Shown here: piece after piece, positions 10,481-21,990 of the stretch
Layout of the letters: the number at the start of each line of letters is the position of its first letter
Numbering within the stretch: position 1 is the first letter of the stretch
Assembly (NCBI GenBank): GCA_029204225.1
Contig: CM055103.1
Span: forward strand, 1,505,720-1,567,719
Direction: 5' to 3'
Length of the DNA stretch: 62,000 bases
DNA from: Diphasiastrum complanatum
Taxonomy: Eukaryota; Streptophyta; Lycopodiopsida; Lycopodiales; Lycopodiaceae
Translations under genes and position numbers: made by a program
The notes under the pieces: model-generated
Database searches by the model: none
The model's input: only the letters and a program-made list of their open reading frames with translations
Told to the model about the DNA's origin: nothing

Positions 10481-11520
10481 TCATCTCTCATGACAAAATC
10501 TCATAACTTCTGCTCACTTGGCTTTCAGATAATGCTTCATTTGCTGGGATCTTTTGTATCATATTTTCCACACTTTGATATAGTTTACCCACTCTTACAG
10601 ATTCTCCATCAACAATTCTTAGGACATCCATAATGGGCTTGCATACATCGGCAAATTGTGCAGGTGCTCACCATAATGTTGATCCCAAAACATCTTCTTC
10701 CACATCATGGGCTAACCTTCGATGCTCTGAATTTAGTCTTAAAACAAAATTGTTCCAAGATGAGTCAATAGTAGTTTGTTGTAGGGCTTGTTGAGCTTCC
10801 ATTGAAGTGATCTATAGCAATGAATTGAGTGCCAAACCTTGTCTTTGTACACTTTAGCTAACCTTTATGAGGAGGATGCTTTTGAAAATATGGCACAAGT
10901 TGTATAATGTCTTGTCATCAATGAGTAGCTCTCCAGCCTTTCTGTAGCTACTAGCACTATCGAATATAATTTTCACAAAAAAATTTATTCCAGCTTCAAA
11001 GGTTGCTTGTTCAATCTCCTCTACCATGTAGTTATGAACTTCACTTCAACACATGTCAAGCTTAGGAATATGGACCTCCTATTTTATGTTTGAGATAGAA
11101 AATTGAAAATTGGTCACTTAGAAGCATCAATACATTCATCTGAAATCCTTGAGCATCCCGATTCTAGGTACCCTTCTATCTCTTGCTGCACAATTCTTTT
11201 GGTAATATGCAGAAGTTCTATGCGCAACATATTATATATTGAAAAGTGAAAGCCATGATGTAGTTGCAAACATTCTTTGAACTCTGGACTTCTAGCAACA
11301 TTGAATGAGATACCATTGTTGAAAAAAACTTTGGCAATTGCCGAATCAATTTCTTGGTTTTTTTACTTTGTTTAACACGGTAGGAATTTTGGTTTGATTT
11401 GTTAAACTCAAACCAAATTTTGTTTTTCCCTTCAAGCTTTTCAGCTGGCACTAGATCACGAGCTTTGAAACCTCCTCCACTTTTAGATTTCCCAATGAGA
11501 GGGGCCTTCATTTATATACA
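10481..11520 (-). pseudogene. hAT-superfamily transposase pseudogene
   Basis: Minus-strand remains of a cut-and-paste hAT transposase, broken by shifts and stops. In order: a degenerate BED-zinc-finger-like start (ARDLVPAEKLEGKNKIWFEF, from 11511), the motif NGISFNVARSPEFKECLQL (about 11312-11256), IFDSASSYRKAGELL (about 10965-10920), TRFGTQFIAIDHF (about 10850-10810), and FADVCKPIMDVLRIVDGES (about 10660-10600). These are characteristic of the DUF659/hAT family. No terminal inverted repeats or 8-bp duplications were found. A second fragment of the same element lies at 45925-46295. Confidence 0.8.
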
Positions 11521-11639
11521 CTCCACCTACAAACGTTTTCTAGAAATTTTCATCTCAAAGAAAAATTTGCCCGCTTTGTCATTAAACCTAGGTGCTCTAC
11601 ATATTTCCATAATGATCTTTAGGATGATCGATTTACACA

Positions 11640-11943
11640 ATTGGATTTCGTGTAGTCATAATTAGAAAGCCTGCAAACAATACCACAATGATTTTATTCA
11701 ACATAAAAGATTTGAGCTGCTCACAATGGTATCCATCACAGTGCAAACAAAAAGTTTATTCTCAATTGTATTAAATATATTTTGATGCAGAATTGAAGTA
11801 CTAAAAAGTCTAATTAAGAGAAGTTTGAATAACACTACATTGTGGTTCATATGCCGAGGATGAGCCCTCTTAGAAACAAGTGGGAGACGAGAAGCATCTG
11901 AGGAGATGACAAGTTTGATAGCTAGTGTCTAGAGAAGGAGCCC
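11640..11943 (+). repeat. Rep-U repeat
   Basis: Matches 47570-47845, 30430-30718 (inverted) and 16078-16340 (inverted); it carries the landmarks GTTTATTCTCAATTGTATT and GAGGATGAGCCCT. It ends in a GT microsatellite that abuts Copia-D RT. Non-coding. Confidence 0.75.
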
Positions 11944-11971
11944 ATGTGTGTGTGTGTGTGTGTGTGTGTGT
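11944..11971. repeat. (TG)n microsatellite at Rep-U/Copia-D junction
   Basis: About 14 TG units followed directly by the first recognisable Copia-D RT codons. Confidence 0.9.
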
Positions 11972-11984
11972 GAGTACACTTCTT

Positions 11985-12870
11985 TGATGAAGAACAAGAC
12001 CGCGAGTCTTGTTAATCCTCCTACAAGTATAGAACCTATTGACTCTAAATGGATCTTCAAGCTAAAGCTTAAGCCAAATGGATAGCTCGATTGGTAGTTA
12101 AAGGATTTGAGAAAGTTTATGGAATAGATTATATTGACACCTTCAATCCAGTGGTAAAGCATCAATCTATTCAAACCTTGTCGGCTATAGCTGCTACAAA
12201 AGACTTGGACATTCACCAAATGACATCCAGACAACATTCCTTCACGGATATATACTAGAAGAAACGTTCATTTATCAACCAAAAGGTTACGTCCTTCAAG
12301 GCCAAGAGCATTTGGTATGTAAATTGCATAAGGCACTATATGGCCTTTGCAACACAATCTTACTTGTTGCTTCGCAGACTTAAACGTATCTCTCAAGCGT
12401 AATGGGTCAAGCTATGTTATTACCTAGTCATTACCTGCTCGGTATGGAGACCAATAGAGATCGCACAAGCAGAAGGATTACTATAAGCCAAGAGTCCTAT
12501 CTAACCAATGTGCTTCACAGATATGGCATGGAGGACTGCAAGCCGATAGACACACCCATGGATCCAGGATCCAAGCTTTCTAAAGACATGTGCCCCAGAA
12601 CTGAAGCAGATAAGCAAGAAATGTGTAGATATATCCTTGCCAGCCTGTCATAGGATCTAAAATGTATTCTATGATCTGCACATGATCTGATCTAGCATAT
12701 ACGGTAAACACATTGTCTAAACACATGTCCAATCCAGCTTTACAAATTCAAAGGGTCTACAAAGATTATTGAAGTACATCCAAGCCATGAAGCATCCGAA
12801 TACATTTCAGCCACATCAGTAGTGAAGAAGATAATTTGGCTAAGAAGGTAACTACAAGATATACAATTTC
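11985..12870 (+). pseudogene. Copia-D pol fragment Y: RT and RNase H remnant
   Basis: Starts with the RT N-terminus (DSKWIFKLKLKP, about 12036-12071), then an RT body with stops, then KPIDTPMDPGSKLSK (about 12540-12584) of the connection. Only the last part of RNase H is visible near 12810-12845 (VVKKIIWL). The catalytic YxDD segment is deleted: the frame jumps from SSYVI-type residues to GMETNRDRTS near 12415-12450. Same family as 17656-18650, 29083-30300 and 46296-46987. Confidence 0.83.
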
Positions 12871-14740
12871 AAGTACTCTGCTGATTTACACAGGATTTCA
12901 AGTACAAACTATCTACATCTTAACGCTCCAATATTAACTCATCTAATTAATCAGTTAAAGAACTGCTAATGATCTTGTAATTGTAAAGTTAGAATAGCAT
13001 CTGGATGATCTTGTGTTAGCCAATCTTTTAACACACAAAATCGAGCTAATTTTCAAAGTTTTATGCAAGAACTTGTATAGTTTCTAGGAAAAGTTGATTA
13101 AATTAAAGTGTGACAGGCATAGATTTTGGGGTCCCAGTTCGTCCAAAAGAACTACAAAGTTTTTAAATAAAAGTAGCCTTAGAATTGGCTATTAAGTTTT
13201 ATTTTGGTTGATGTACGTCTGATTTCATTTATGTAACCCGGGTTTTTATTAATATAATAAGATGTTTGAGATTTTGCAAGACATCCATTTTTTTGAGGCC
13301 CAAAAAAAAATCTGAGACCAAAGAATTTGAAAAAAATCAACATCAGCCCCTTAGCAGAGATTCCTATGCAGATCACCGACAAGCCAACAAAGGTGATCTA
13401 AGGGATGCAATAACAGTTTAGGCAAGCAAAGTGATACTAGGATCAAAGGTTAGGACCTTGAGAGACAAGGTGAAACCCTCCAAACACAAGGATAGTCCTA
13501 AATGGGTGTGACCCACCGAAAGTGCTAGAGGATATTTTAACTTGACAAAATGAAAAGAGAAAAAGAAAATAAAGTGAAGAGTCTCCCCTTCCTTGTATAA
13601 AATACAAGAGGAGACCACAACCTTAAAGACTCTTGACTTTGGTGAAGAGGTCTTGCCTTTCAAAGAGAAAATAGGAAGTGGCAAAATGAGCAAGTCAACC
13701 CTTCCCCACCTTCCAAAATTGCAAAGTTTAAACATGGTCCAATAAGATGCAAGGCCTCCATGCACACTTAAATGGGAGTAAAAGATAAATGACGAAAGCA
13801 CATGGGTGGTGAGCAAAAAAATCTTTATGGTATGAATATGAGATTACCACCACTTTGGCTTCAATCCAAAGTGGCAAGGCCCTCCCCATCTCCTATAAAA
13901 GCTTAGAGTTTTTCCTCTTTTAAAAAGTTACTAGTTTGAGAGATTACTACTTTTGGAGTTGCTAGTTTGAGAGATTACTAGTTTTTGAGAGAGCTTAGAT
14001 CTTCAAGAGGGAGAAATGAGTTGAGATGTCCTCATTCTATATTTTGGAAATCTATTCTAAGGACTCGTCCTATGTTTTGAATCTCATAAGGATTAAATGT
14101 CATAAGAAAACTATCTGTGGGATTGATGCTTTGGATGCTTACATTTGCATAGTTGTAATTCTCTCATCACGGATGTAGTGGGAGATTGGATCATGGGTTG
14201 AGATTCTTCCTCCGACCGAGCATTTGTAGTTTCATGTCATTATATCAACGTATTCTTGAGAGGATTGAGAATTTTTTATTCTTTGATAAATTGAAATGTC
14301 AATTCTTGAGGGATTATGTGAGCTGAGACTCTTACAGTGTTTGTGCAGTAAGAAGTATGAGAGTGATAGAGTCTCAATCTCAAATTATTATTCTCAAAGA
14401 TATAGGATGTGAGACCAACACTTCACCTTAGAAGAGTGTCTTGTATTTAAGCTTCATAAGAATAGGCCTTTGAAAGAGAATTACTTGTCCAGATCATTGA
14501 TGCTAGTAACTATGAAGGCATCACGGTTTTCTAAGGATACAGATCAGATCACCATCATTGCATTGATCTTTGTGTAGGCAGAGGTCATCTATATTAATGA
14601 GTGGATTTTGAGCATTAGTTTGTTCTTGCTATTTCTCATACCTCTGATTACAAATCCTCATATATCCTTAAAATCAGTTTATGGCCTCCATCACTGACAG
14701 AGTTGGCCTTTGAAAGTACTTTATTGATTTACCATTCACA
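12871..14740 (+). repeat. Copia-D long LTR and leader, plus strand, 5' end deleted
   Basis: Collinear with minus-strand 28780-26890 and, at its start, with 47300-47399. Relative to 46995 it lacks roughly the first 300 bases of the LTR, having joined RNase H directly to CTGATTTACACAGG. It includes TATAAAA at 13894-13900. The LTR 3' boundary could not be fixed, because no clear primer site follows. No genuine coding sequence. Confidence 0.7.
13894..13900 (+). promoter_or_regulatory. TATA box in Copia-D LTR
   Basis: CCTATAAAAGCTTAG, conserved in the inverted copy at 27743-27750; a probable start for element transcription. Confidence 0.55.
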
Positions 14741-14894
14741 ATGAATGAATGAGTACCACTCTTTTGCCCATCCATTGCAGACAGAGGAGGTTCTTGTGAG
14801 AAATTTATGCCTTTCATCGTTGAGCAGAGAGACCATTGCACCTGCTGATAGGGTAAACATTACACAGTGCTCTACCATTGCGTTTGAGAGTATT

Positions 14895-15290
14895 TTATCA
14901 ATAATTCCAGAGGCAGAGTGTCTACTCTCAACATCGCATAAGGCATATCACATTTATGATATTGAAACAGGTCAAATCTCTATCAGCAGCCGCGACGTTG
15001 TCTTCCTTGAAGTCAAGTTTCATGATTTGAAGCAGAAATAGGAAATTGTTCCAACAACTCCATTTACCATCGATAGGCCAAGACCCACGACTATTCAACC
15101 ACGAGCTGAAGTTATCCCAATCATTCACCTCGGAGACACAAGCACCTGTAGTTCAAAGATCTATACGACAATGACAACAACCTGATTGTTTCATCCCTTA
15201 GGCGTTCATTAGTCATGATGAACCTGCCACTGTTGTAGAAGCACTATCAATGCCAGGTGCAGACGAATGGAAAGCTGCTATGATTAAATA
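14895..15290 (+). pseudogene. Copia-D: displaced integrase C-terminus and RT start, before the gag tail
   Basis: Translated motifs HKAYHIYDIETGQISISS, DVVFLEVKFHDLKQK and TIDRPRPTT belong downstream of integrase in copia elements, and DEWKAAMIK opens RT. Here they lie between the LTR and the gag zinc knuckle, which is out of order. The same arrangement is present inverted at 26730-26345, while the correctly placed version is at 7830-8085 and 24930-24530. It is therefore a duplicated segment within the Copia-D lineage. Confidence 0.75.
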
Positions 15291-15501
15291 GGAGTGGCCC
15301 AGAAGAAGAATTTCAAGGACAAGAAGACAAAGGTGGAGCAGCCAGATTCACGCAACAAAAACAACAACAACACAGACAACAACAATCATCCAAGACCCCT
15401 CTTTAGTAGATATGTCAAAAGGTCAAATCACAACATCAAAGATTGTCACATCCTCAAGCACACAACAAAGCGAGGAAGAAGATGGAGCAGCATCAAGAGG
15501 G
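15291..15501 (+). pseudogene. Copia-D gag nucleocapsid remnant
   Basis: Lys/Asn-rich sequence with an Asn repeat (AAC codons at about 15355-15388), then SRYVKRSNHNIKDCH, a zinc knuckle that has lost its first two cysteines (C to S and C to V). The inverted copy reads CRYFKRSNHDIKDC and lacks only the second. Ends at about 15501, exactly where fragment X at 1033 would continue. Confidence 0.72.
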
Positions 15502-16010
15502 GGGCCATTTATGCATTCTTTTTACCAAACATCCAAGAAACATTACTAAGATAATGGGCTATTTATTAAGAAAATTCTTAATACTTGTGCTTGAAAGGAT
15601 AATCCTTAATCTTTCTAAATTGCGCTAATTTTTTTCTTTTCTTAATGATGCATGGGAAAGATGATCAGGATCACATGCAAGAGAACAAATTACTGTGTTT
15701 TGTCTCCTAATCTTGTTATTTAGAGGAGAATGATCTAGATTGACTATTGATTAGAGTTCTACATCCTTAATTGTTAGTGAATGTTGTGATACGTGAGGTC
15801 CAAATCAAGGAAAACTATAAGTGATCGTTGACATGCATCTAGATGCACAACTTCATGGATAAGCTAAGTTATCGTAGATTTATTAATGGTCATATTCAAT
15901 TTGAAGATTTGTTCTAGAAAACCAAATTTGAAGGTTTTGATCTCGATAACCTCTAGTAAGCAAACAATGAGCACTTAGCTATATCCAATACAAATACAAT
16001 CCATGTAGCT

Positions 16011-16014
<4 letters not shown>
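15502..16014 (-). repeat. Rep-R repeat, inverted
   Basis: Reverse complement of 47948-48421, continuing from the zinc-knuckle breakpoint. Non-coding. With 961-1027 it reconstitutes an almost continuous Rep-R, missing about 35 bases, flanking 1033-15501. Confidence 0.75.
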
Positions 16015-16076
<62 letters not shown>

Positions 16077-16077
16077 A
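16015..16077. repeat. (CT)n(CA)n compound microsatellite
   Basis: About 18 CT units then 13 CA units, lying between inverted Rep-R and Rep-U. It is the reverse complement of the GT-GA runs at 47846-47947 and 51455-51549. Confidence 0.95.
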
Positions 16078-17200
16078 TGGGCTCATTCTCTGGACACTAG
16101 CTATCAAACTTGCCATCTTCTCAAATGCTTCTCCTCTCCCACTTGTTTATAGTAGGGCTCATCCTCGGCATATCAACTACAAAGTAGTGTTATTCAAACT
16201 TTTCTCTAAATTAGACTTTTTAGTAGTCTAATTTAATACAATTGAGAATAAACTTTTTGTATGCACTGTGATGGATACCATTGTGAGCAGCTCAAATCTT
16301 TTTATGTTAAATAAAACCATTGTTGTATTGTTTGTAGGCTTTCTAATTAGGACTACACAAAATCATTGGAAAGCCCTTGTCAAGTGCTTTTCAATGAAAT
16401 CGGACTCGCCACTAAAAAGTTATGCCATTTTTAGTGTGGATTCAAAATATGGACTCAAAAACTTACATTACGTAGATTTCAAATTTGAGTGTTTTGATTG
16501 GTCCATGTGTAAAAAAAATTTGAGAAAAATTATAAAAAGAATCTTTACAAAGGGGCTAAAAGCATGGTTTGATGGTACAAAAAAAGAACCCATTTTTCCA
16601 TTCTACCTTTTGGTAGTACATTTTAGTTTTTGGGGATTTTATTACTCATGATTGTTTTGAGTCCACATTAAAAATGACATAACTTTTTTGTGGTAAGTCC
16701 AATTTCAGCGGAGTTTGGTGCATAAGAAAGCACCTTCCAATGATACGTTAGATGACATACTTTTGAGCTATGGTTAAAAGGTTATAGCAAGTCAAAATTA
16801 TGGGGATTTTATTAATCATAATTTTTTGAGTCCACATTAAAAATGACATAACATTCTAGTGGTAAGTCAAATTTCAGCGAAGTTTGGTGCATTAGAAAGC
16901 GCTTGACGAGCGCTTTCCAAAGATATGTTAGATGACATACTTTTGAGGTACAATTAAATTTTTTTTCTTGTCAAATGTATTAGTTGAAAATAGTGTATAA
17001 TAATCCAAAAGTGCATTTCTAACCAGAAAAGGTAGTCTCCTTGAAAGTCCATGTTGTACCACCAAACCATGCTTTTAGTCAAGGGTCATTTTTGGATTTC
17101 GAACTCCTCTAATGGAGTCAGATACTGTGAAGACATGTTTTGGTCGTAAGATATCTGTTCGAGTATCTTCATGCATCATCATGTCCATCTCCAGCGCTCA
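16078..17200 (-). repeat. Rep-U, inverted, with locally amplified 3' part
   Basis: 16078-16340 is Rep-U in reverse. From about 16380 to 16960 a unit containing GAGTCCACATTAAAAATG and GTGGTAAGTC recurs at least three times (about 16430, 16660 and 16830) with variable spacing, a degenerate tandem array. 16960-17200 holds no recognised feature. Confidence 0.65.
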
Positions 17201-17204
17201 TTTA

Positions 17205-17655
17205 CTTATATAGCATCTGGATGATCTTGTGTTATTCTAACCTTACAATTACAAGATCGTTAACAATTGTTCAACTGATTAATTAGATGAGTTATTATTG
17301 GAGCGTGAAGATGTAGACAGTCTGTACTTGGAATCCTTTGTAAATCTGCAGAGTGTCATATTTTTTGCATTTTTGGGGTAAAATGTCGCATTTTTGGAAG
17401 TGTCTGAAATTGCCCAAAATCCCTAGTGGACATTTTATCGCATTTATTGCAAAATCCTTTTTTATTCAGAATGGCCCGAAAGTGAAGCAAAAGAATTTGT
17501 CGAGCTTGCTGGGTTTTTCGCCTATTGAAGTTTGCGAGGCAAAATGCAAACAATTGCAAAAAAAAGTTCACTTCTGGAGACTTCTTCAAGAGAGTGATTT
17601 TCAAAGAAGGAAGGAGGGCAGTTAGGATGAGTAGGGAAAACATTAAACTCCAACA
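17205..17655 (-). repeat. Copia-D 3' LTR, first 450 bases, minus strand
   Basis: On the minus strand begins TGTTGGAGTTTAATG at 17655, just after a purine tract (CCCCC on plus, 17657-17662). Matches 46995-47399 and 29082-28650; truncated at about 17205. Confidence 0.8.
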
Positions 17656-18650
17656 CTCCCCCTTAAGCTTACTATTACGAATCTGAATTACAATGACTTT
17701 GTCAAAATATCAACCAACATAATGTGTGTATGATTGTAACTTACTATAGCATCGTTATTCTGAACTTTCTTTCTAAGAAAATTAAATTGAACTTCTCTGG
17801 GTTTAGTTCTAGTATGAGTATGTGGGTTCAGAGATAGAGCTATGCAGATCTGATTATCGTAGTCAAGAATTGTTGGACCGATTTGTGAAAATTGCAGATC
17901 CTGTAGTTACCTTCTTAGCCAAATTATCTCCTTCACTACTGGTGTGGCTGCAACGTATTCAAATTTTGTGGAGGACAACGAAATGCATTTATGCTTTTTG
18001 TTGTTCCATAAAATAGGTCCTCTTGCAAGGAAATAAATATAGCCCGATGTGGACTTTTTGATATCTGTGTCTCCTGCCCAATCTGAATCAGAATATGTGA
18101 CTAGAAAAAGTGTAGCTTTTGAGTAATCGTTATAGCTTAAAGCATAGTGCTTCATGACTTGGAGGTATTCAATACTCTTTGTAGAGCCTTCCAATGCTGT
18201 AACGAATGAGCCTTCCAATTTCATTACATGTATTGAGACAATGTGCTTACCGTATATGCTAGATCAGGTCATGTGTAGATCATAGAATACATTATTATGG
18301 CTTATAGTAACCCTTCTACTTGTGCGATCTCTATTGATCTCCATACCGAGTAGGTATTGATTTGGGTCTACATTAATCATTTCAAATTCTGATGAAAGCA
18401 AGGATTTTGTTTCATACAATAACTAATTTGAATTGCTGATAATTGAGGAATCATCAATATATAGTGCTATTATAACATAGCTTGACCCGTTATGCTTGAG
18501 AGATACATTTGAGTCTATGGAGCAAAAAGTAAAATTGTGTTGCAACAAGAAGTGATCGATTCTTTCATACAAGGCCCTGGGAGTTTGCCTGAGGCCATAT
18601 AATGCCTTATGCAATTTACATACCAAATGCTCTTGGCCTTGAAGGATGTC
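17656..18650 (-). pseudogene. Copia-D RT/RNase H fragment, minus strand, with YIDD
   Basis: From 18650 downward: KLHKALYGLRQTPRALYERI and the catalytic motif ALYIDDSSIISN (about 18467-18430), then RNase H with TYSDSDWAGDTDIKKSTSGY and CISLSSTKFEYVAA (in a frame open 18224-17907), and the end of RNase H near 17740. This is the only Copia-D copy in the window that keeps the catalytic RT motif. The N-terminal half of RT is missing and frames are shifted between parts. Followed by polypurine tract and LTR. Confidence 0.87.
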
Positions 18651-20160
18651 ATACTATACCGACAAGATTAATATAGATTTTGGAGTAAATAATGTCAAAC
18701 CCTCAGAGGATAGCATTTGAAAGTTATGTATTTGGTACAATTATGATTTATTTTGAGTGAAGTGGATTCGTGAGTTATTCTGGTTGTCAACAGACATTAA
18801 AAAGTAACCAGTATTACTTGTGTTGGGGGTGTGTAGTGTTAATAATTCCAGAACAACAATCTTATCTCTATCAAATCGAATGAATTGCATTCTACATGTG
18901 AGATGTTATCAGAGTAGTACAACAATACTATACTTCGACAGATTAAGGTGTCAACAGTGAGTCGAGAAATGTTCGATGTATTCGTGTTTGTGCAGAAAAT
19001 TACTTAATCGTGTTTGCGAACTATTTGGATCTAGACAGAAGTCCTCAACAACTTAAGTCCAAGGTTATGGTTAAAGAGGACGAATAGTTTTAGAGTACGT
19101 TAGAAACTTATATTGTCAGTTACAAGCAAGAACACAAATCAAAGACTCAATTCCTCATACATGGACTGTCATCTCAGAAATGTGAAACATCCTCGTGAAC
19201 ATATAATCTTGATTTCAAGGATCATTCGCGAGTCATTCTGTTCTTCATATATTCGTGGAAGTAAAAAGATATTTCTTCATATGTTCATTCCTTTAGGTAT
19301 TCCTTCTACTGTAGAGAATATATGAATTGCTACTTCTTGAATTAAATAGGTTGATTTTGAGTTGATCTTTGAATTATCGATGAGAACATGAATCAAACTT
19401 CAAAACATCTTCAAAACTTCAAAGATCAGGATTCAGCATCACATAGAAACATCACCATTACATAGGCAAGAATGAATATTCATGATGGAATCAATTCTTC
19501 ATGAAGTCTTTGGGCTAACTCCAAATTTTGTTGAGCCTCATACAACATCAATGTTTCCTTTGATTGTGTATAACGGCCAACTGGTAGGTTGCCGAATTCT
19601 TCAAGGTTAATTGGGAGCAATGTTCCATTGAACAACTCTTGAGTTAACTTTACATCTTCATCTGAATCTCTTGATAGGGTGATTCTGTACAGAGGCGAGC
19701 TAAAAATCTTATGAAAGAACTTTTAACATAAAGATTATGGACAAAAAACAAAGTCTTCATGGCAAATGTTCCAAACTGCTTAAACAAATATGTATAGAAG
19801 TTTTTGTACCGAAGAGAATTCCTTCAGTCTTGGAAATTGTGTCGAATCTCCACAAAATAATCAACAAAATTTTGCTCCCAAACGACATAAAGACTAAAAA
19901 GTTCTGGATATGCCATATTTACATTGATGAGTAGACCTGCATCATCAAAAGCGCCCATATCCACAATATCTTTTGGTTTGTACAGCTGGAACTGCAACTT
20001 TTGCTTCCAAAATTGTCACCTATTGTCCTCATTACCCAAAAACTGGTATTCTTTAATACAAATGTACTCTAACGCATACATAACAGAACATCCTATATAC
20101 AACTCTATTGATCCAAAAGGTGCGACTTTGAATTTGCCTTGAATTATGCCCCAGCAGAGA
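18651..20160. other. Unassigned region
   Basis: About 1.5 kb with no secure gene. Near 18817-18897 a short stretch begins TGTTGGGGG and ends CTACA, followed by TGTTATCAGAG, perhaps a tiny copia LTR/primer remnant. On the minus strand between about 20140 and 19560 the translation is discontinuously open (for example AYPELFSLYVVWEQNFVDYF near 19925-19866), suggesting an old coding remnant I cannot name. Confidence 0.4.
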
Positions 20161-20440
20161 CATCCTTTCTGCTCGATAGATAACTATGTCCATAACCAGA
20201 GAAAGTCGTCCTTTTTCCATGATGTCTTCCAATCGTTGAAGGCAGTGCCTACTGCGCCTTCGACTGGTTTCAATGTGGTCGCTTCGTCTGAGTAGCTATT
20301 GTTGCCATATCTTGAGTTTATAACTCAGCAACTAACTTGTGATCTTCCAGCTGCTGCTTGAGATCAGACAACTCTTGTTCAAGCTTGTCGACCTTCGCTA
20401 CTGCCTCCAAGTATTCTAGATGGTCAGACAGGAACAGAGT
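20161..20440 (-). other. Coiled-coil-like coding remnant
   Basis: Minus-strand translation near 20415-20340 gives a heptad-rich stretch (VAKVDKLEQELSDLKQQLED) before a stop. Such segments occur in gag-like and many cellular proteins; family unknown. It lies directly before the plus-strand chromovirus fragment but on the opposite strand. Confidence 0.35.
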
Positions 20441-20915
20441 TAAGTTGTTGTGTCAGATCATCAATTCTTAGCAGGGCCTATAAGTATTTGTCATGAGAGT
20501 CCGGCCTGCTGCATGTCTAAAACCCTCAAATCAGGAGTGTGTGCTAAGTTGTCTCCAAGGTATTGTGGTACCTTTACCATCAGTAGGAGACTAGGCGAGG
20601 TCACCTATGAACTAGATCTCCCACACAGCAGTAAGGTTTTTCCAGTCTTTCATGTAACTCAGTTACGAAAAGCCTTAACCAGATCAGATAATCTGGTAGG
20701 GGACAGTGTTCTAGTTCTCCCATTGGATCCTCAACAACCTCCACATGAACCAGAGGAGATTCTTGATAGTAGAGAGACGCAGACTCGTCATACTCTATAC
20801 CGAGAATATCTGGTTAAGTGGAATGATTAGCCTGTTGAGAATGCCACTTGGGAAAGAGGCAGCGTCCTTCGCAAGATTTTTCCAGACTTTGTCTTAGAGG
20901 ACCAAGACGGTTCTT
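20441..20915 (+). pseudogene. Gyp-2 chromovirus pol 3' end: integrase C-terminus and chromodomain
   Basis: Ty3/gypsy integrase tail with KLSPRYCGTFTISRRLGEVT (about 20549-20608) and KVFPVFHVTQLRKAL (about 20633-20677), then a chromodomain (TLYREYLVKWND, then ENATWERGSVL). Chromodomains guide integration to marked chromatin. A TAG interrupts the chromodomain after KWND (20828-20830). The polypurine tract follows, so this is the true 3' end of the coding region; everything upstream of about 20441 is lost. GC content and vocabulary differ from the neighbouring copia DNA. Confidence 0.88.
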
Positions 20916-20928
20916 AAGGGGGAGGGAG
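20916..20928 (+). other. Gyp-2 polypurine tract
   Basis: AAGGGGGAGGGAG, directly before an LTR starting TGTTACGAG. Confidence 0.88.
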
Positions 20929-21286
20929 TGTTACGAGCTCGTAACCAGTGCCGAACCCTAGGGAACACAGATAGGTCAGATACCACAGTCAGGGTTGTGT
21001 CCAGTGTACATGACCAACAGGGCAAGATAGTGTGAGTAGTGTGCCCCAGCACGGTCCATAGCCATGGCGGGCCTAACACAGCCTAGGGACCCTGTCAGCA
21101 GGATAGGGCCCCCAGTTGGGTCCCGACGTGCAGTCGACCACGTTAGTGCCACGTGGCCGACACTTGGCAGTTGCATGCTACCAGTCCTCACACTGGGCTA
21201 GGAGGGGCTTACTCTATATCAGGGAGTAGGCAAGGTTGGGGGGATCAGTTAGTGTTTGCCCTACTGTGGTGTTAGGATCTATTACA
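20929..21286 (+). repeat. Gyp-2 3' LTR (3' end tentative)
   Basis: Starts TGTTACGAGCTCGTAACC (an internal palindrome) after the polypurine tract and is GC-rich compared with its surroundings. The proposed end, ATTACA at 21286, would give 358 bp; it is uncertain because no second LTR is in the window. Confidence 0.65.
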
Positions 21287-21354
21287 CTAGCAGCCCGAAC
21301 TCATCATCCTTATGAAACATCTACCATCAATTATTCGGATAACTAATGCCTAAA
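21283..21354 (+). repeat. 72-bp direct repeat, left copy
   Basis: TACACTAGCAGCCCGAACTC through TAATGCCTAAA; the same sequence with two changes stands at 21991-22063, flanking the copia LTR remnants between. Confidence 0.8.
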
Positions 21355-21356
21355 CT

Positions 21357-21575
21357 TGTTAAATATAATGTATAGTCTAAATGTCTAAAGGACTGTTATA
21401 TGCCACGTGGACCACTTGGGTCCCCAACCGTCGCACCTCTGCGACATACACAAAGAGACACCTCTCTTTCTCTCGTACACTAATCTACATGTAAGAGCTA
21501 TTGCTCTCATTCACAACAATCAATATATATTCTCTTGTTCTCTCTCTCTCTCGTTCCACAATATGGTATCAGAGC
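21357..21575 (+). repeat. Short copia LTR (21357-21560) and primer site (21564-21575)
   Basis: Proposed 204-bp LTR starting TGTTAAATATAATG and ending TTCCACA, then three bases and TGGTATCAGAGC. The primer site is exact; the left boundary is inferred from the TG start. Confidence 0.6.
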
Positions 21576-21674
21576 CAGTTGGGGGTTCCTTTGCCTGTGC
21601 TTGCTTGAGTGGGGATGTTGCGGAATGTTTAGTTGCAAGCCACGCACAGGAAAGCCATGGGCTTGAGCGCCTAG

Positions 21675-21903
21675 TGTAGGCCTTGAGAATTCTCAATATC
21701 CCATAAGTAACTGCTTGCCTTGAACTCTCCCATATATAAGTTGGGGCTTCTCGATATCCTCTATCCCCTGGTACCAGCCCTTTTGGGGGTTAGATGGATG
21801 GCAGGTGGCTAGGCGACTAGGGTTGGGATCCTAGTACGCGGCTCGCGTGGGTACGTGTGTGTGCATGGCCTTGAGGCCCAAATTCTTTACATGGTATCAG
21901 AGC
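21675..21903 (+). repeat. Second short copia LTR (21675-21891) and primer site (21892-21903)
   Basis: Proposed 217-bp LTR beginning TGTAGGCC and ending TTTACA, with CCATATATAAG as a possible TATA region (about 21729-21740) and TGGTATCAGAGC directly adjacent. It is not similar to the LTR 100 bases upstream, so it belongs to a different element. No gag follows. Confidence 0.55.
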
Positions 21904-21990
21904 AAGAAAGATCTCATTACATGATCACTTCTCAGAGATTCACAGTACGTATAATCTCTTTGCATTCACTCTACTTTACTCACAAAATGC

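Noticed and set aside
13418-13816. 132-codon minus-strand open frame in the Copia-D LTR
   Set aside because: Not kept open in the inverted copy at 27800-28200; LTR sequence, no recognised domain.
21544-21903. A complete small retrotransposon between the two primer sites
   Set aside because: The two LTR-like pieces are not similar to one another, so they cannot be the LTR pair of one element.
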